DNA of 13,259 nucleotides from Larix sibirica (GCA_004151065.3 NWUY0300098175.1:3261-16519), one strand, 5' to 3'; counted from the stretch's first letter, positions 1-8,628 are shown. Numbers and translations: made by a program. The notes: generated by a model from the letters alone, not told the origin.

Positions 1-140
1 ATGACCATATCAGGGGTATTTAGCCCCAAAATCAGCACTCTACACAATATAGCCCCAAAACATGGCCTTTACAAAGGAAAAATAAACCCCTCACTCTCGT
101 ACATATGGAAGGAACGTTTCAGACACTTTGAGGCGTAACA
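1..140. other. Unassigned left edge with a short direct repeat
   Basis: No coding potential or recognisable element is visible. An 11-bp word, TAGCCCCAAAA, occurs at 21-31 and again at 50-60, giving a 29-bp period. Sequence matching the second retrotransposon copy only becomes clear at about 141, so this stretch is either flanking DNA or too diverged to align by eye. Confidence 0.4.
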
Positions 141-548
141 GTTTCCATGCCAAGTAGCAATTTATCATAGCAGAAGAAGGAAATCCCTATATTCTACGTG
201 ATAGCATAGCTTGCTAGGATCACACTAAACACGAAGTCTCAAATTCAACTTGGCTTCATTGATTGCCAAGATTGTCTATCTTCAAGGCTGAGAATGTAAG
301 AGACTCGCGTGATGAAGATGGGAGTGAATTCTGTTTGAAGAGTTTAGATCCGAAGATTGCTTACATATAAGATTTAGTGATCAAAATTTTGTAATGTTGG
401 AACAAGCAAATTGAGAACCAGATCCAGATTCAAATTTGTAGCTATGAGATAAAGTCAAAGCTATGTTTCTAAAAAGAAGACAAAATGCACATTGATCCAA
501 ATGGGTCCTTTAAGCTTTTGGACACCAAAAATCCTCTCATTGGGGAGG
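141..548 (+). repeat. Internal-region 3' end, left partial copy
   Basis: This stretch aligns with 4634-5112. Shared landmarks include GCATAGCTT and TAGGATCACA (about 205-222 and 4712-4735), GAAGATGGGAGTGAATT (about 313-329 and 4823-4839) and the block leading into the purine tract. It is shorter than the right copy because it lacks part of the AGCC-rich stretch at 4935-5030. It lies upstream of the putative LTR start, so on the LTR reading it is the tail of another, mostly missing, internal region. Confidence 0.6.
538..548 (+). promoter_or_regulatory. Polypurine tract of the left LTR
   Basis: The run CATTGGGGAGG directly precedes TGTGATT at 549. The same arrangement, AATGGGGAGG then TGTGATA, occurs in the right copy at 5103-5113. 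In LTR retrotransposons such a purine run primes plus-strand synthesis just upstream of the 3' LTR. Confidence 0.5.
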
Positions 549-1199
549 TGTGATTCAAAAATGACCCAAACCAAGCAATATTGTAAGACTTAGTAATTAA
601 ATATAATTTGAAAATTAAGGTTTGGGGGGGACTTAAAGTACAATGAAAAATGAGATTAAAAAAACTAGACATTGACAATAGGAGGGGGGATTGAGGAAGG
701 AAAGGTCAACCTCTTGGCCTTCCCATTACCCTAGATCTCCTATAACTTCTTGAACTTCACTCTTAAAGGTATTTTGCTTATTTGTTGGACATAGACAAGG
801 GAATTCCAAAGAGCCGAGAGTCAAATTGTAGCCAGAGATCGTTGAAATATAGAACTAGGCAACCATTGAATGTTGGATTTCCCATTTGGGATTCCAAGGT
901 AAATATGTTGTTCAAATGTAATGCATTTTATCTATGTGTTGTTGAATTGATGTGCTAGTTTGTATTTATGCTTTTAATGGAAGTTACTGTGTCTTGTAAT
1001 GGTTGCTTGGTGATTTGGTTGGTTGAGAATGCATTCTTTAGGGTAACTAGTTAGTTTTGCTCATTGTTCCATTCTTCCTTAGCAAATGTCAATCCCAACA
1101 TTTCTATTATTTCTACCATAGGATGACTTTCAAATCTTAGAGATCAATGTTTTCCATATCGGAGCCATTGCACTTCTATAGGAAGTTTCCAAAATGAGT

Positions 1200-1600
1200 T
1201 TTTTGAGTCTTGTGGATTGTTCAGTGTTTTACACATAGTTGGGTGAATTCTCTCTCTTTGTTGATTGTTTTCTTTCTCTATCTCATCAATTTCATAATTT
1301 TTGGGCATTTTTATCTTTGTTGGGTCATACTCTCTCTTATTGTTCGACCATATGTGCCTCATGATAGTTGATTTATCTTACATGTGGATCGTACTCTCTA
1401 TTGTTGGGTGTTTCCCCTCTTAGCTCAACATACTATCAATTGGCTCAATGTGTTGCCTCTTCCCCAAGCCATATGTTCCCTTGACTCAACATATCTTCAT
1501 TGGTTGAGTGTATTATCTTCATTGCTAGGTGTTTTATCTATTTGACACAATGTATCTTCCTTATTGGAAATCTTATATTTTCACTGGACATTGATAGAGT
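1200..1600 (+). repeat. Decayed minisatellite-like subrepeats inside left LTR
   Basis: T-rich phrases of the type TTGTTGGGTNTTTT, a C/T-rich stretch and then GGCTCAACAT recur at irregular spacing of about 25-50 bp. Exact TTGTTGGGT words are at 1317-1325 and 1401-1409, with diverged versions near 1470-1590. The right LTR has the matching field at 5790-6175. Confidence 0.5.
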
Positions 1601-1694
1601 GAGAGCTAATCATTTCTATGGCCTTGGAAAGTGAGTTGAGTGGCGTTGAAAGTAAGTAATTGTCATGGAGTGAATCCTATCACTTTTCCTTGGT

Positions 1695-1716
1695 TATAAA
1701 GCTCGTGTATAAATAC
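1695..1716 (+). promoter_or_regulatory. Candidate LTR TATA box
   Basis: TATAAA at 1695-1700 follows CCTTGGT and is conserved in the right LTR at 6270-6275, in the context CCTTGGCTATAAAGCTC. A second TATAAATA lies at 1708-1715 in the left copy only. Conservation between two otherwise diverged LTRs is the main support. Confidence 0.4.
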
Positions 1717-2463
1717 TTTAATTAATTGCCATGGAACATGTTAATGGATGACCACATCATTAACTTCATTGGATGGGTGTTACAGAAATTTCCTATGATT
1801 TATGTAATTATCATGTGTGCATATCCTAATGGAAGGCCATATCCCATGGGTAATGTAGTTCATTGGTTTTAACGATTTTCCATTTCAAATGTGGGTTGAA
1901 GAATTGTCGGCCATACTTATTTATTAATTGAATCAGAGTGTGATTGAAACCACTAGAACTTTTGGAAGGCATTGTAAATTGTATGCATTATTGAATATGG
2001 TTATGGCATGATGCAAGGATTTTCCTTCAACAAGCAATATGAATTAGAGCACCGAAAAGAGATAGTGCAAACATTTTTTTTTTCGAGCATTGTAATGTGG
2101 CATACACATGATCATTTACCTAATGGTCCTTGGTACCATAAATAGAGCAGATTAGTCATTCGTTCAAGTAATATGCATGTTTGATAGCACAATGCATTGT
2201 TATTTTAACACAATATATTTGAGTTGAATCCTTGGTTAGGTATTGATACCAAAAGTAAACCAAGAAATGAACTAGTTATGCACAATGCCATTCATCCATA
2301 CCTATTGATGAAGGGAACACATAAAACTAAAATCTCCAAATGGCATTCACTGATTGATATTAATCATAGAGTAATATGAGGTAATTCTAGAATATAACAA
2401 TGGGCCAACACTTGGGAATGACACCATAGTTATGAGGCTCAAATTACACTCTATTTCTGAGAC

Positions 2464-2837
2464 TTGAAGACTGTTGCTCATAAATAGAGGACACACTTGA
2501 ACCTAGTTTAGATTGTTTATTCCAAAAGGACATTGATTGCTTCTTCTCTTACTTACATTAGCATGGAAACAAATCACTACAACCAGAACTGACCACACAC
2601 ACCAAACCATGATAATGTCTTAGATTTGAAAATTTTGATTGATTTAGTTTAGTTGGTTATCAATGAACAAAGGAGTTGCACCAAAGGAAAAGTCCTCAGT
2701 GACAAAGTGTTTGCATAACCTTGTTTTTTTGTCCTAATTACTATTGCATTGTCAGTTGGTTGTTGTGTTGTAGTTACACCAATGCCAATCCATACCTCCA
2801 ATCCCAAAGAGTGTTGTTTGATGGTTTACACTTAGAG
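2464..2837 (+). other. Internal 5' leader region, no motif recognised
   Basis: This lies between the end of the LTR similarity and the first gag-like reading. I see no convincing tRNA-complementary primer-binding site such as the usual TGGTATCAGAGC, and no coding stretch of note. Confidence 0.4.
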
Positions 2838-3521
2838 ATGCATAAGTCAGAGACCTCTACATCAAAGAGAGCAAATGTTAAAATTTAATACCCTGGAGGA
2901 TTCGTGCTGGTGAAGGGAGTTGGATATAAGTCCATTGTTTACAAATCATATGGTACCAAATTTGTTGAATCCTTAACCGTGGAACAATTGCTAGAACTTT
3001 GAAGACCTAACATAAGTAAAAAAAAAAAATAGAGAAATGTTGAAATACCTACAGGCCATCAATTCTCAACTTCAAGAAGACAACAAAAACTTGATGGAGA
3101 AGGTTTAGATGTATGATCGATGGTTATCAGAGATGGAGAAGAACCTTCAGACCTCAACAAGGATACTTCCATTGCTAAAGAACCAATTTGATGAATGCCA
3201 AGGTTCTCTCATTGTAGTTATGGTAGACTAGGATAATAGTAGAGTCTGATTGGTGCAACTAAGAGAGAAGGTCATCGATATGGATGGATGGAAAGAAGAT
3301 ATGCTCTTTTTTATAATGACAAGTAGCTACAACAACATTTGGCAGAGAAAGAGAAGGCATTGGAAAAACTACAAGTAGTTTTTCAAGAGCACCAAGAAGC
3401 AAGGCCACCTCCCATTGCCACTGCCAAAGCTAACACCATGACTAAGGAAACTCTAGTATGAACACAAACATGCTCTTTGGAAATTTCTCAAGATCATTTT
3501 GGTGAACTTGAGAAGCATAGA

Positions 3522-3647
3522 GGGATTGGTTCAAATTTTTTATGGAAGATGTATGATGGATAGGGGATAGGCAAGAGAAGATAAGGCATCCCAAGCCCCA
3601 TTGTAGATGAACTAAGGGTAAAGCATGAAGGCTTAGGTTTTGATGGT
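3522..3647 (+). other. Degraded G-patch domain
   Basis: In the frame with TGG at 3543 the translation shows GIGSNFLWKM, then a GIGKRR segment, then GIPSPIVDELR and KHEGLGFDG, with stops at 3561 and 3582. This follows the G-patch pattern: a G-I-G start, a hydrophobic K-M pair, repeated G-x-G, G-I-x-x-P-I, an Arg, and G-L-G-F. G-patch is a glycine-rich nucleic-acid-binding module found in RNA-processing proteins and in some retroelement and betaretroviral polyproteins. Identification is by motif only. Confidence 0.6.
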
Positions 3648-3916
3648 AAAGTGGAAAAGGCCATGAACTCCAAGAACACTTTTGTGAAGGCAAAGAACAA
3701 GGTAGAATAGACCTACTCATCAAAAGAAAGAGTAGCAACGAATGAACATGGCAATGCACGTGACCACTCCATCCTTCTTGTGGAAAATTGTAGAAGAGAA
3801 ACAATGAAAAAAGTTTGAAGTCTCATCTTGCACAAGAAATTAGGAGAAGTAGCATGAAACTCAACCACAAGGAGAAGGAAAACAAGAGGTATGCTTCATG
3901 TAATACATCCATTGTT

Positions 3917-4015
3917 TGTCACCACTGTAAGAAGAAAAGTCATAGAGTTGATTGTTATTGGTACTTAGAGGCATGCTCATTTTTGGGGAAGAAAGACCAT
4001 TGCGTGGCATGTTTC
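3917..4015 (+). other. Two degraded CCHC zinc knuckles
   Basis: In the frame of TTG 3815, residues 35-47 read CHHCKKKSHRVDC and residues 54-66 read CSFLGKKDHCVAC. The first has the C-x2-C-x4-H order but only three residues before the last Cys, where the norm is four. The second has Leu where the second Cys is expected, and the same short spacing. Such paired knuckles are typical of retrotransposon Gag nucleocapsid domains. The reading stops at 4016-4018. Confidence 0.6.
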
Positions 4016-4020
4016 TAGGA

Positions 4021-4633
4021 AAAGAAATCCACATGCCACAAGTCATATTGCTTTTAGAGGAAGAAAGACAAGAAGACTTCCCCAAACCAACAACAAACTT
4101 AGAGACACGTGGAAAAGACAAACATGCCAAGCAACCCAGCTATAGTTAATAATTTTTTCCACTACTACAAGTTGAGTGGATGTTGGGAAGTGAAGTGTTG
4201 AAGGCTTCATCAACAACTTCACCCTACAAAACGCACAATCAAGAGAAGAGTGTGAAGAGTGAAGATGAAAGATGTTGTAGAGTGGATTGGATATCCGTCC
4301 TAAGGAGAAGAGGTCGTCCAAAGAGTTGTAGCAGCTCAGGAGGTTTGCATCACCATCAAAGAGGACCATAGGTTGATGTCAACATCAAGGACAAACCATA
4401 TCCAATTGTTGTATTCATTCTTCCAAAAGAATATTCCCTTCTTGGAGATGTGTCAAAGATTGGTGCATGAAGGTCAATGACCTTGGGGGTTCCTTAGAAC
4501 TCCATGGCATCCACCAAAGCAAATTAGATGTTGGATACTTCCGGAAGGTTTTGATTGCATAGTAAGCTTGGCATTGAAATGACAATGTTGTAGAGATGAA
4601 GCATTGCGAAAGCACGTGCAACAATAACGGGTT
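4021..4633 (+). other. Internal region after gag, unrecognised
   Basis: Short readings in changing frames continue here, for example VDVNIKDKPYPIVVFILP at about 4373-4426, which may be a remnant of the same polyprotein. I find no D[T/S]G protease, reverse transcriptase or integrase motif. The ORFs called on either strand are short and look like chance products. Confidence 0.4.
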
Positions 4634-5112
4634 GTTTCCATGTCACGAAGAAATTAATCCTAATAGATGAAGGTAGTCCATAGATTCTCTCGTGGAAATG
4701 CAACATGATGGCATAGCTTATTAGGATCACATTGAACAAGAATGCCACAGTTCAATTTAGCTTCATTGACTGCCAAGATGGACCATCTTCAAGACTAAGA
4801 ATACAATAGACTTGCATGCTGAAGATGGGAGTGAATTATGTTCCAAGAGTTCATGTATGAAGATTTATCATAGCGAAGAGTTAGTGAGAAGACTTCTAGA
4901 ATGTGGGAACGAGTGAGCTAAGAACCAAATCCAGAGGCATAGCCAAGAACTAGATCTAGTAACTAGAGCCACAAGCCAGACCCAGAGCTGGAATCAAAGA
5001 TGTAGCCAGGAGCCCAAGTTAAAGCCATACTCCAAAGAAGTATACATAAGGCACATTGATCCAAATTGGTCCCTTAAGATTTTGGAGTCCAAAAAGCCTC
5101 TTAATGGGGAGG
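4634..5112 (+). repeat. Internal-region 3' end, right copy
   Basis: This matches 141-548 and ends in the purine tract AATGGGGAGG at 5103-5112. Relative to the left copy it has about 70 extra bases, mostly in the AGCC-rich stretch at 4935-5030. Confidence 0.6.
4935..5030 (+). repeat. AGCC-rich degenerate microrepeat
   Basis: Variants of an AGCCA(A/G)GA(A/G)C(C/T)-type word recur: AGCCAAGAAC, AGAGCCACAAG, CCAGACCCAGAGC, TAGCCAGGAGCCC. The left copy has far less of this, so it expanded in the right copy or was lost from the left. Confidence 0.4.
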
Positions 5113-5789
5113 TGTGATATGAAATGGATCCAAACCAAGAAATAGTTGTAAGAACTAGTAATTAAATGTAATTCAATAATTAATGAGGGGGAAAAACCTA
5201 AAGTATAGAGCAAATTTTAGTGAACAAGACAATAAAAACAAAATTAAATAAACTAGAGAGAAAATAGGAGAGGGCACTGAAAACTACCTCTTAGCATTCC
5301 CATTACCTCTAACTCTCCTATAACTTCTTGTACTTTCACTCTCAAAGGGATTTTGCTTGTTTATTGGCAGTGGAGAGAAGAATGCCAAAGATCCTAGAGC
5401 TGCATTGTAACCATACATTGTTGAAATGGAGAACCAAGCAACCATTGAATGTTGGTTTTCCTGTTGGGTTTCCAGGGAAATATGTTGTTCATAAGTAATG
5501 CATTTTCTTAGTGTGTTGTTGAGTTAATTTAGTTTGCATTTGTGCTTTTAATAGGAGTCACTCTATGTTGTAATGGCTACCTGGTGATTCAATGGGTTCA
5601 AAATGCATTCTTTAGAGTAACTAGTTAGTTTTACTTAGTATTCCATTCTTCCTTAGCCAATGAGAATCCCAAAACCTCTATTATTCCCACTGATGGATGA
5701 ATTTAAGAGCTCAGAGATCAATGACTGTTATCTCAGAGCCATTGTAATCCTATAGGAAGTTTCCAAATTGTGTTTTTTGAGTAATTGTG

Positions 5790-6175
5790 GACTGTTGGGT
5801 ATTTTACACATAGATGAGTGAATTGTCTCTCTTTGTTGAGTATTTCCCTTCTTTGGCTCATTGATTTCACAATCATTGAGTGTTTTAGTCTTTGCTAGAC
5901 CGTAGTCTCTCATATTGTTGAACCGTATACACCTCATGATAACCAATTACTCTTACATGTGGACCATATGCTCTATTGTTGGGCTTTTCCCCTCATGGCT
6001 CAACTTACTATCAACTAGCTCAATGTATTACCTCTTCCATGGGCCATACATTCCCTTGGCTCGACATATCTTCCTTGTTTGAGCATATTATCTTATTTGT
6101 TGGGCATTTTCTCTCTTTGGCAAAGTGTGTCATTTTTGTTGGGCATCTTATCTTTTGGTCGGACATTGATACAGT
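5790..6175 (+). repeat. Decayed minisatellite-like subrepeats inside right LTR
   Basis: This is the counterpart of the field at 1200-1600. TTGTTGGGC is exact at 5976-5984, 6097-6105 and 6136-6144, with diverged versions between them. The 77-codon + strand ORF at 5976-6209 is produced by these repeats, visible as FVGHF and FVGHL repeats in its translation, and is not shared intact by the left LTR. Confidence 0.5.
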
Positions 6176-6269
6176 GAGAGCTAAGCATTGTTATGGCCTT
6201 GGAAAGTGAGCTAAGTGGTGTTGAAGGTAAGTAATTGTCATGGAGTGGAGTGTATCCCTCTTCCTTGGC

Positions 6270-6275
6270 TATAAA
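6270..6275 (+). promoter_or_regulatory. Candidate LTR TATA box, right copy
   Basis: TATAAA in the context CTTGGCTATAAAGCTCATG matches the left LTR site at 1695-1700. Confidence 0.38.
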
Positions 6276-6904
6276 GCTCATGTATGCATGTTTTTTTTTA
6301 ATTGCCATGGTGCATGTTAATGGAAGAGCACATCGTTAGCTCCATTGGATGGGTTTTAAGCAATTTTCCTATGATTTATGTAATTATCATGTGTGCATAT
6401 CTTAATAGAATTACATATCCCATGGGTTAAGTATTTCATTGGTTTTTCAAATGTGGGTTGAAGAATTGTAAACCTTACTTTTTAAATGAATGGTATAAAT
6501 TGAATGAGAACGTGATCGTCACCATTAAAACATTTGGAAGGCATTGTGAACTGTATGCATTTTTAACAAGGTCAGTTACGATGCAAAAAATTTCCTTCAA
6601 AAAGTTGTTTGAATTGGAGCTCTAGAAAGAGATAATGCAAACATATACATATATTTAGTGCTACAATGTGCCACACACATGCTTATTTATCTAATGGACC
6701 TTGCCACCATAAACAAAGCAGATTTGTCATTGATTCAAATATTGTGAATGCAGGTTCAAAAACTCAGTGCATTATTATTTTAACACAACATATCTGAGAT
6801 AAATCCTTGGTCAAGTATTGGCACCACAAGTAAACCAAGCAATGAACTAGCTATGCACAATGCCAGTGATGAAGGAAAAACAGAGAAATATAATATACGA
6901 TTAG

Positions 6905-7314
6905 CATTTATAGATTAATAGTAATTGTAGAGTAATATGAGGTCATGCCAGAATAGAACAATGGACAAGTACTTGGGGAATAACACCATAGTTTTGAGGC
7001 TCGGTTAACCACTATATTTCCTAGACACTATAAAATTTGATAAAAATTTGCAAGGGAACATAGATAACATTCTAAAATTGAAGAAAATTATTCCGCATAG
7101 TAGATGTTGGCATTTACAGATTAATAGTAATTGTAGAGTAATATGAGGTAATGTCAGAATAGAACAATGGACGAGTACTTGGGAATAACACCATAGTTTT
7201 GAGGCTCGGTTAACCATATATTTTTCAGAAACTATAAAATTTGAAAAAAGCATTGCAGGGGAACATAGATAAAATTCTAAAATTGAAGAAAATTATTTTG
7301 CATAGTAGATGTTG
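6905..7314 (+). repeat. Tandem duplication of about 205 bp over the right LTR edge
   Basis: Unit 1 (6905-7110) and unit 2 (7111-7314) both run from CATTTA(T/C)AGATTAATAG to GCATAGTAGATGTTG and look about 90% alike. The first part of the unit matches the left LTR end (about 2345-2463); the last 80 bp or so has no left counterpart. The duplication therefore appears to join LTR end and adjacent sequence, and the left copy has a single unit. Confidence 0.8.
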
Positions 7315-8013
7315 AAGGTCGATGAAATTAATCTGCAACTATATGTTGAGAAAATAACATAGGATGAAGAAAAGTCAAACTTGGAAATTGAGGAGATGGA
7401 AAATCAAGGTCCGTAGATGGATAAGCTCTTAAATGCATGTTGTCTTCAAGGGTTTTTGGTGATATCATGAGAACACAATCTAAAGAATTGAATGGGATGC
7501 TACTATCTAGCGGCCTATGCCACTGACCTTCTCTGATGGTTGCCTCCAGTCTTATCATCTGAGTGGATTCCTTTCCCATTGTGGAAGAACATTCCACTGA
7601 CACATCATTGAATTTAAGGGCCTATAAGAGTGATGGTTGCACACTGTTGAAGGTCTAGTGTCAAGAAATGCTTGCAATAGTGGTGCTTGTAGGTCATTCA
7701 AGGGTCAAAGTCAATAAATCTATGACACTGCTAGTTCAAATGTAGATTGATGAAGGCTTGAGTATAAAGATGCCAAAGCAAGGAGCCATGGAGGTGAACA
7801 TATGGCAACCATGTGAACCTACGCCATAATGTGACAAATCTTGAGAAAAAACTTTTCACAATATAAGCACTTTATAATGTAATATGCCTCTTTGGGGATA
7901 ACAAGCTCTCAATGAGTAACTAGAAATATCCTATAGTATTGTTTATCAGCTATATATAGTAATGTTTCCATGTCGACCAAGAGGGATCCAATTTCTTGAG
8001 TGTAAATTTTGTA
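7315..8013. other. Unassigned sequence between element and gene
   Basis: No defensible gene. A minus-strand 91-codon ORF (7328-7603) has no recognisable motif. The + strand has short Lys/Glu-rich readings around 7370-7430 that could be old element coding sequence but are full of stops. Confidence 0.4.
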
Positions 8014-8064
8014 TTTATACCTCAAAAAATTAAGATAAAGAAATTTACACCTCAAAAAATTAAA
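8014..8064 (+). repeat. 30-bp direct repeat
   Basis: TTTATACCTCAAAAAATTAA starts at 8014 and TTTACACCTCAAAAAATTAA at 8044, one mismatch apart. Confidence 0.7.
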
Positions 8065-8151
8065 TCCCTCCTCATAGAGTTTAGGATGAATCTAATCTTC
8101 AATTTTTATAACTCTAAGTTTTGATATTTTTGAGTGTGAAAAACTTGTGGA

Positions 8152-8400
8152 TATAAAACCCACCGCCCACCACCGAACTCGTTGATAGTTACACCCAAAA
8201 TAACGTGACAGATGTGGTATAAACGAAGCGTCTTGTCCGCATCGCTTCCTTTATTTCTCAGGAAACTATCGTACACATGAGCAGTGAGGGAGCACAACCT
8301 GGCTTGCTGCAAGATTATCTACTCAAATCTTAGATTGAGAGATTCACCAAACTCAATCTGTTTGTTTTCTTATTTATTATTTTATTGACCTCTGTATAAT
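8152..8400 (+). promoter_or_regulatory. Candidate promoter region for the 8629 ORF
   Basis: Three TATA-like words lie upstream of the ORF on the + strand: TATAAA at 8152-8157 (context GATATAAAACC, the best match), TATAAA at 8218-8223 and TATAAT at 8395-8400. No transcript evidence is available, and choosing between them would change the leader from about 200 to about 450 nt. Confidence 0.25.
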
Positions 8401-8402
8401 AT

Positions 8403-8503
8403 CAAGCTCAATATTATCGGGCTCTTTTCTGATTGGGCATGTACAAACTCAAGATCACGATTCACGACATTGCTCAACCAAAATCTGTCTATGATTGAGC
8501 TTG
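8403..8503. repeat. 10-bp perfect inverted repeat, 81-bp spacer
   Basis: CAAGCTCAAT at 8403-8412 is the exact reverse complement of ATTGAGCTTG at 8494-8503. Similarity partly continues outward (ATAT/GTAT). Arms this short with a long spacer may be chance. Confidence 0.35.
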
Positions 8504-8619
8504 GTATCGGATTATTCCGACTCTTGTCCGGATTTGAAGAACCTGTCACAACAGGCGGTCTTCAAATCCATATTGTATGCTGTCGATCTTTACATAAAGA
8601 CTTCAACAGACCTCTGTGA
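8491..8619 (+). CDS. Possible upstream ORF, in frame with the main ORF
   Basis: ATG at 8491 opens 42 codons ending in TGA at 8617-8619, in the same frame as and 9 nt before ATG 8629. Its start is MIELGIGLFRLL. It contains the whole stem-loop at 8530-8569. Two more short upstream ORFs exist: 8277-8333 (18 codons) and 8439-8498 (19 codons). If the transcript includes them they could limit translation of the main ORF. Alternatively the stop at 8617 may have split one longer reading. No family is recognised, and chance is a real possibility at this length. Confidence 0.25.
   Translation: MIELGIGLFRLLSGFEEPVTTGGLQIHIVCCRSLHKDFNRPL
8530..8569 (+). other. Strong stem-loop just upstream of the ORF
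   Basis: GGATTTGAAGA (8530-8540) pairs perfectly with TCTTCAAATCC (8559-8569). Inside it CCTGT (8542-8546) pairs with ACAGG (8551-8555) around a CACA loop, with one unpaired base on the left and three on the right. That is 16 base pairs in 40 nt, 59 nt upstream of ATG 8629. It could be a leader structure or the trace of a small inverted-repeat element. Confidence 0.7.
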
Positions 8620-8628
8620 ATTGAAACA

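Larger units (their letters stand above)
549..2463 (+). repeat. Left LTR
   Basis: It starts with TGTGATT after a purine tract and aligns collinearly with 5113-7028 over about 1.9 kb. The right boundary is set where similarity stops, just after the TGAGGCTC block at about 2436-2463. A terminal CA is not certain; one candidate is the CA at about 2449. The LTR contains a decayed TTGTTGGG subrepeat field (about 1200-1600) and a TATAAA at 1695-1700. Reading frames in it are short and not shared with the right LTR, so I treat the ORFs here as noise. Confidence 0.6.
2838..4020 (+). pseudogene. Broken gag-like coding region (coil, G-patch, two zinc knuckles)
   Basis: A Gag protein would form the element's particle and bind its RNA. 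The reading is interrupted but coherent. Frame with ATG 2838 is coding-like to about 2999 (stops at 2886, 3000). Frame with ATG 3037 is Gln/Leu/Glu-rich and coil-like (stops at 3106, 3229, 3247). After a T6 run at 3307-3312 the frame changes and continues to 3815, with stops at 3324, 3459, 3561, 3582 and 3708; it carries a Lys/Glu-rich coil (about 3330-3400) and a G-patch (3522-3647). A further shift around 3815-3890 leads to the frame with two zinc-knuckle-like motifs (3917-4015). Nearly every stop is TAG, TAA or TGA where Gln or Arg would suit. The gene is dead. A captured host RNA-binding gene is a less likely alternative. Confidence 0.62.
141..7028 (+). mobile_element. Decayed, gag-only LTR retrotransposon in partial tandem arrangement
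   Basis: Two long direct copies, 141-2463 and 4634-7028, share long collinear blocks. One example is the block around 1800-1850 against 6375-6425, about 90% alike by eye; overall similarity looks nearer three quarters to four fifths. Between them is unique sequence with a broken gag-like reading on the + strand. Each copy contains a purine tract followed by TGTGAT, as at the 3' end of the internal region of plant Ty3-type elements. No DTG protease motif, YxDD reverse transcriptase motif or integrase zinc finger was found in the internal part. Known gag-only elements of plants (the TR-GAG or LARD-like classes) fit this layout. Superfamily is inferred only from the zinc knuckles, the G-patch and the polypurine tract. 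I could not place a primer-binding site or a target-site duplication. Confidence 0.72.
5113..7028 (+). repeat. Right LTR
   Basis: It starts with TGTGATA directly after a purine tract and is collinear with 549-2463. Shared landmarks include TATAAAGCTC, TATGTAATTATCATGTGTGC (about 6375 against 1800), AAATGTGGGTTGAAGAATTG and the TGAGGCTC block near the right end. The LTRs are diverged, so the insertion is old. The exact right end is blurred by a duplication of about 205 bp that overlaps it. Confidence 0.6.

Noticed and set aside
2131-2152. TTGGTACCATAAATAGAGCAG as a primer-binding site resembling the initiator-Met type
   Set aside because: It needs an internal insertion to match, the right copy reads TTGCCACCATAAACAAAGCAG, and similarity between the two copies continues well past it.
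2243-2262. GATACCAAAAGTAAACC (right copy GGCACCACAAGTAAACC) as LTR end or primer-binding site
   Set aside because: It sits inside the collinear repeat, with no CA end just before it and no clear tRNA match.
3442-3804. 120-codon minus-strand ORF, the longest on that strand
   Set aside because: It lies antisense to the G-patch and coil reading, has no motif, and arises because the + strand frame is rich in Lys/Glu/Gln codons.
5976-6209. 77-codon + strand ORF
   Set aside because: It is made of LTR subrepeats and is not open in the left LTR.
7328-7603. 91-codon minus-strand ORF
   Set aside because: No domain, no start context and no conservation signal; this length is expected by chance.
8106-8312. 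68-codon minus-strand ORF upstream of the small gene
   Set aside because: It overlaps the likely promoter or leader of 8629-9045 and shows no motif.
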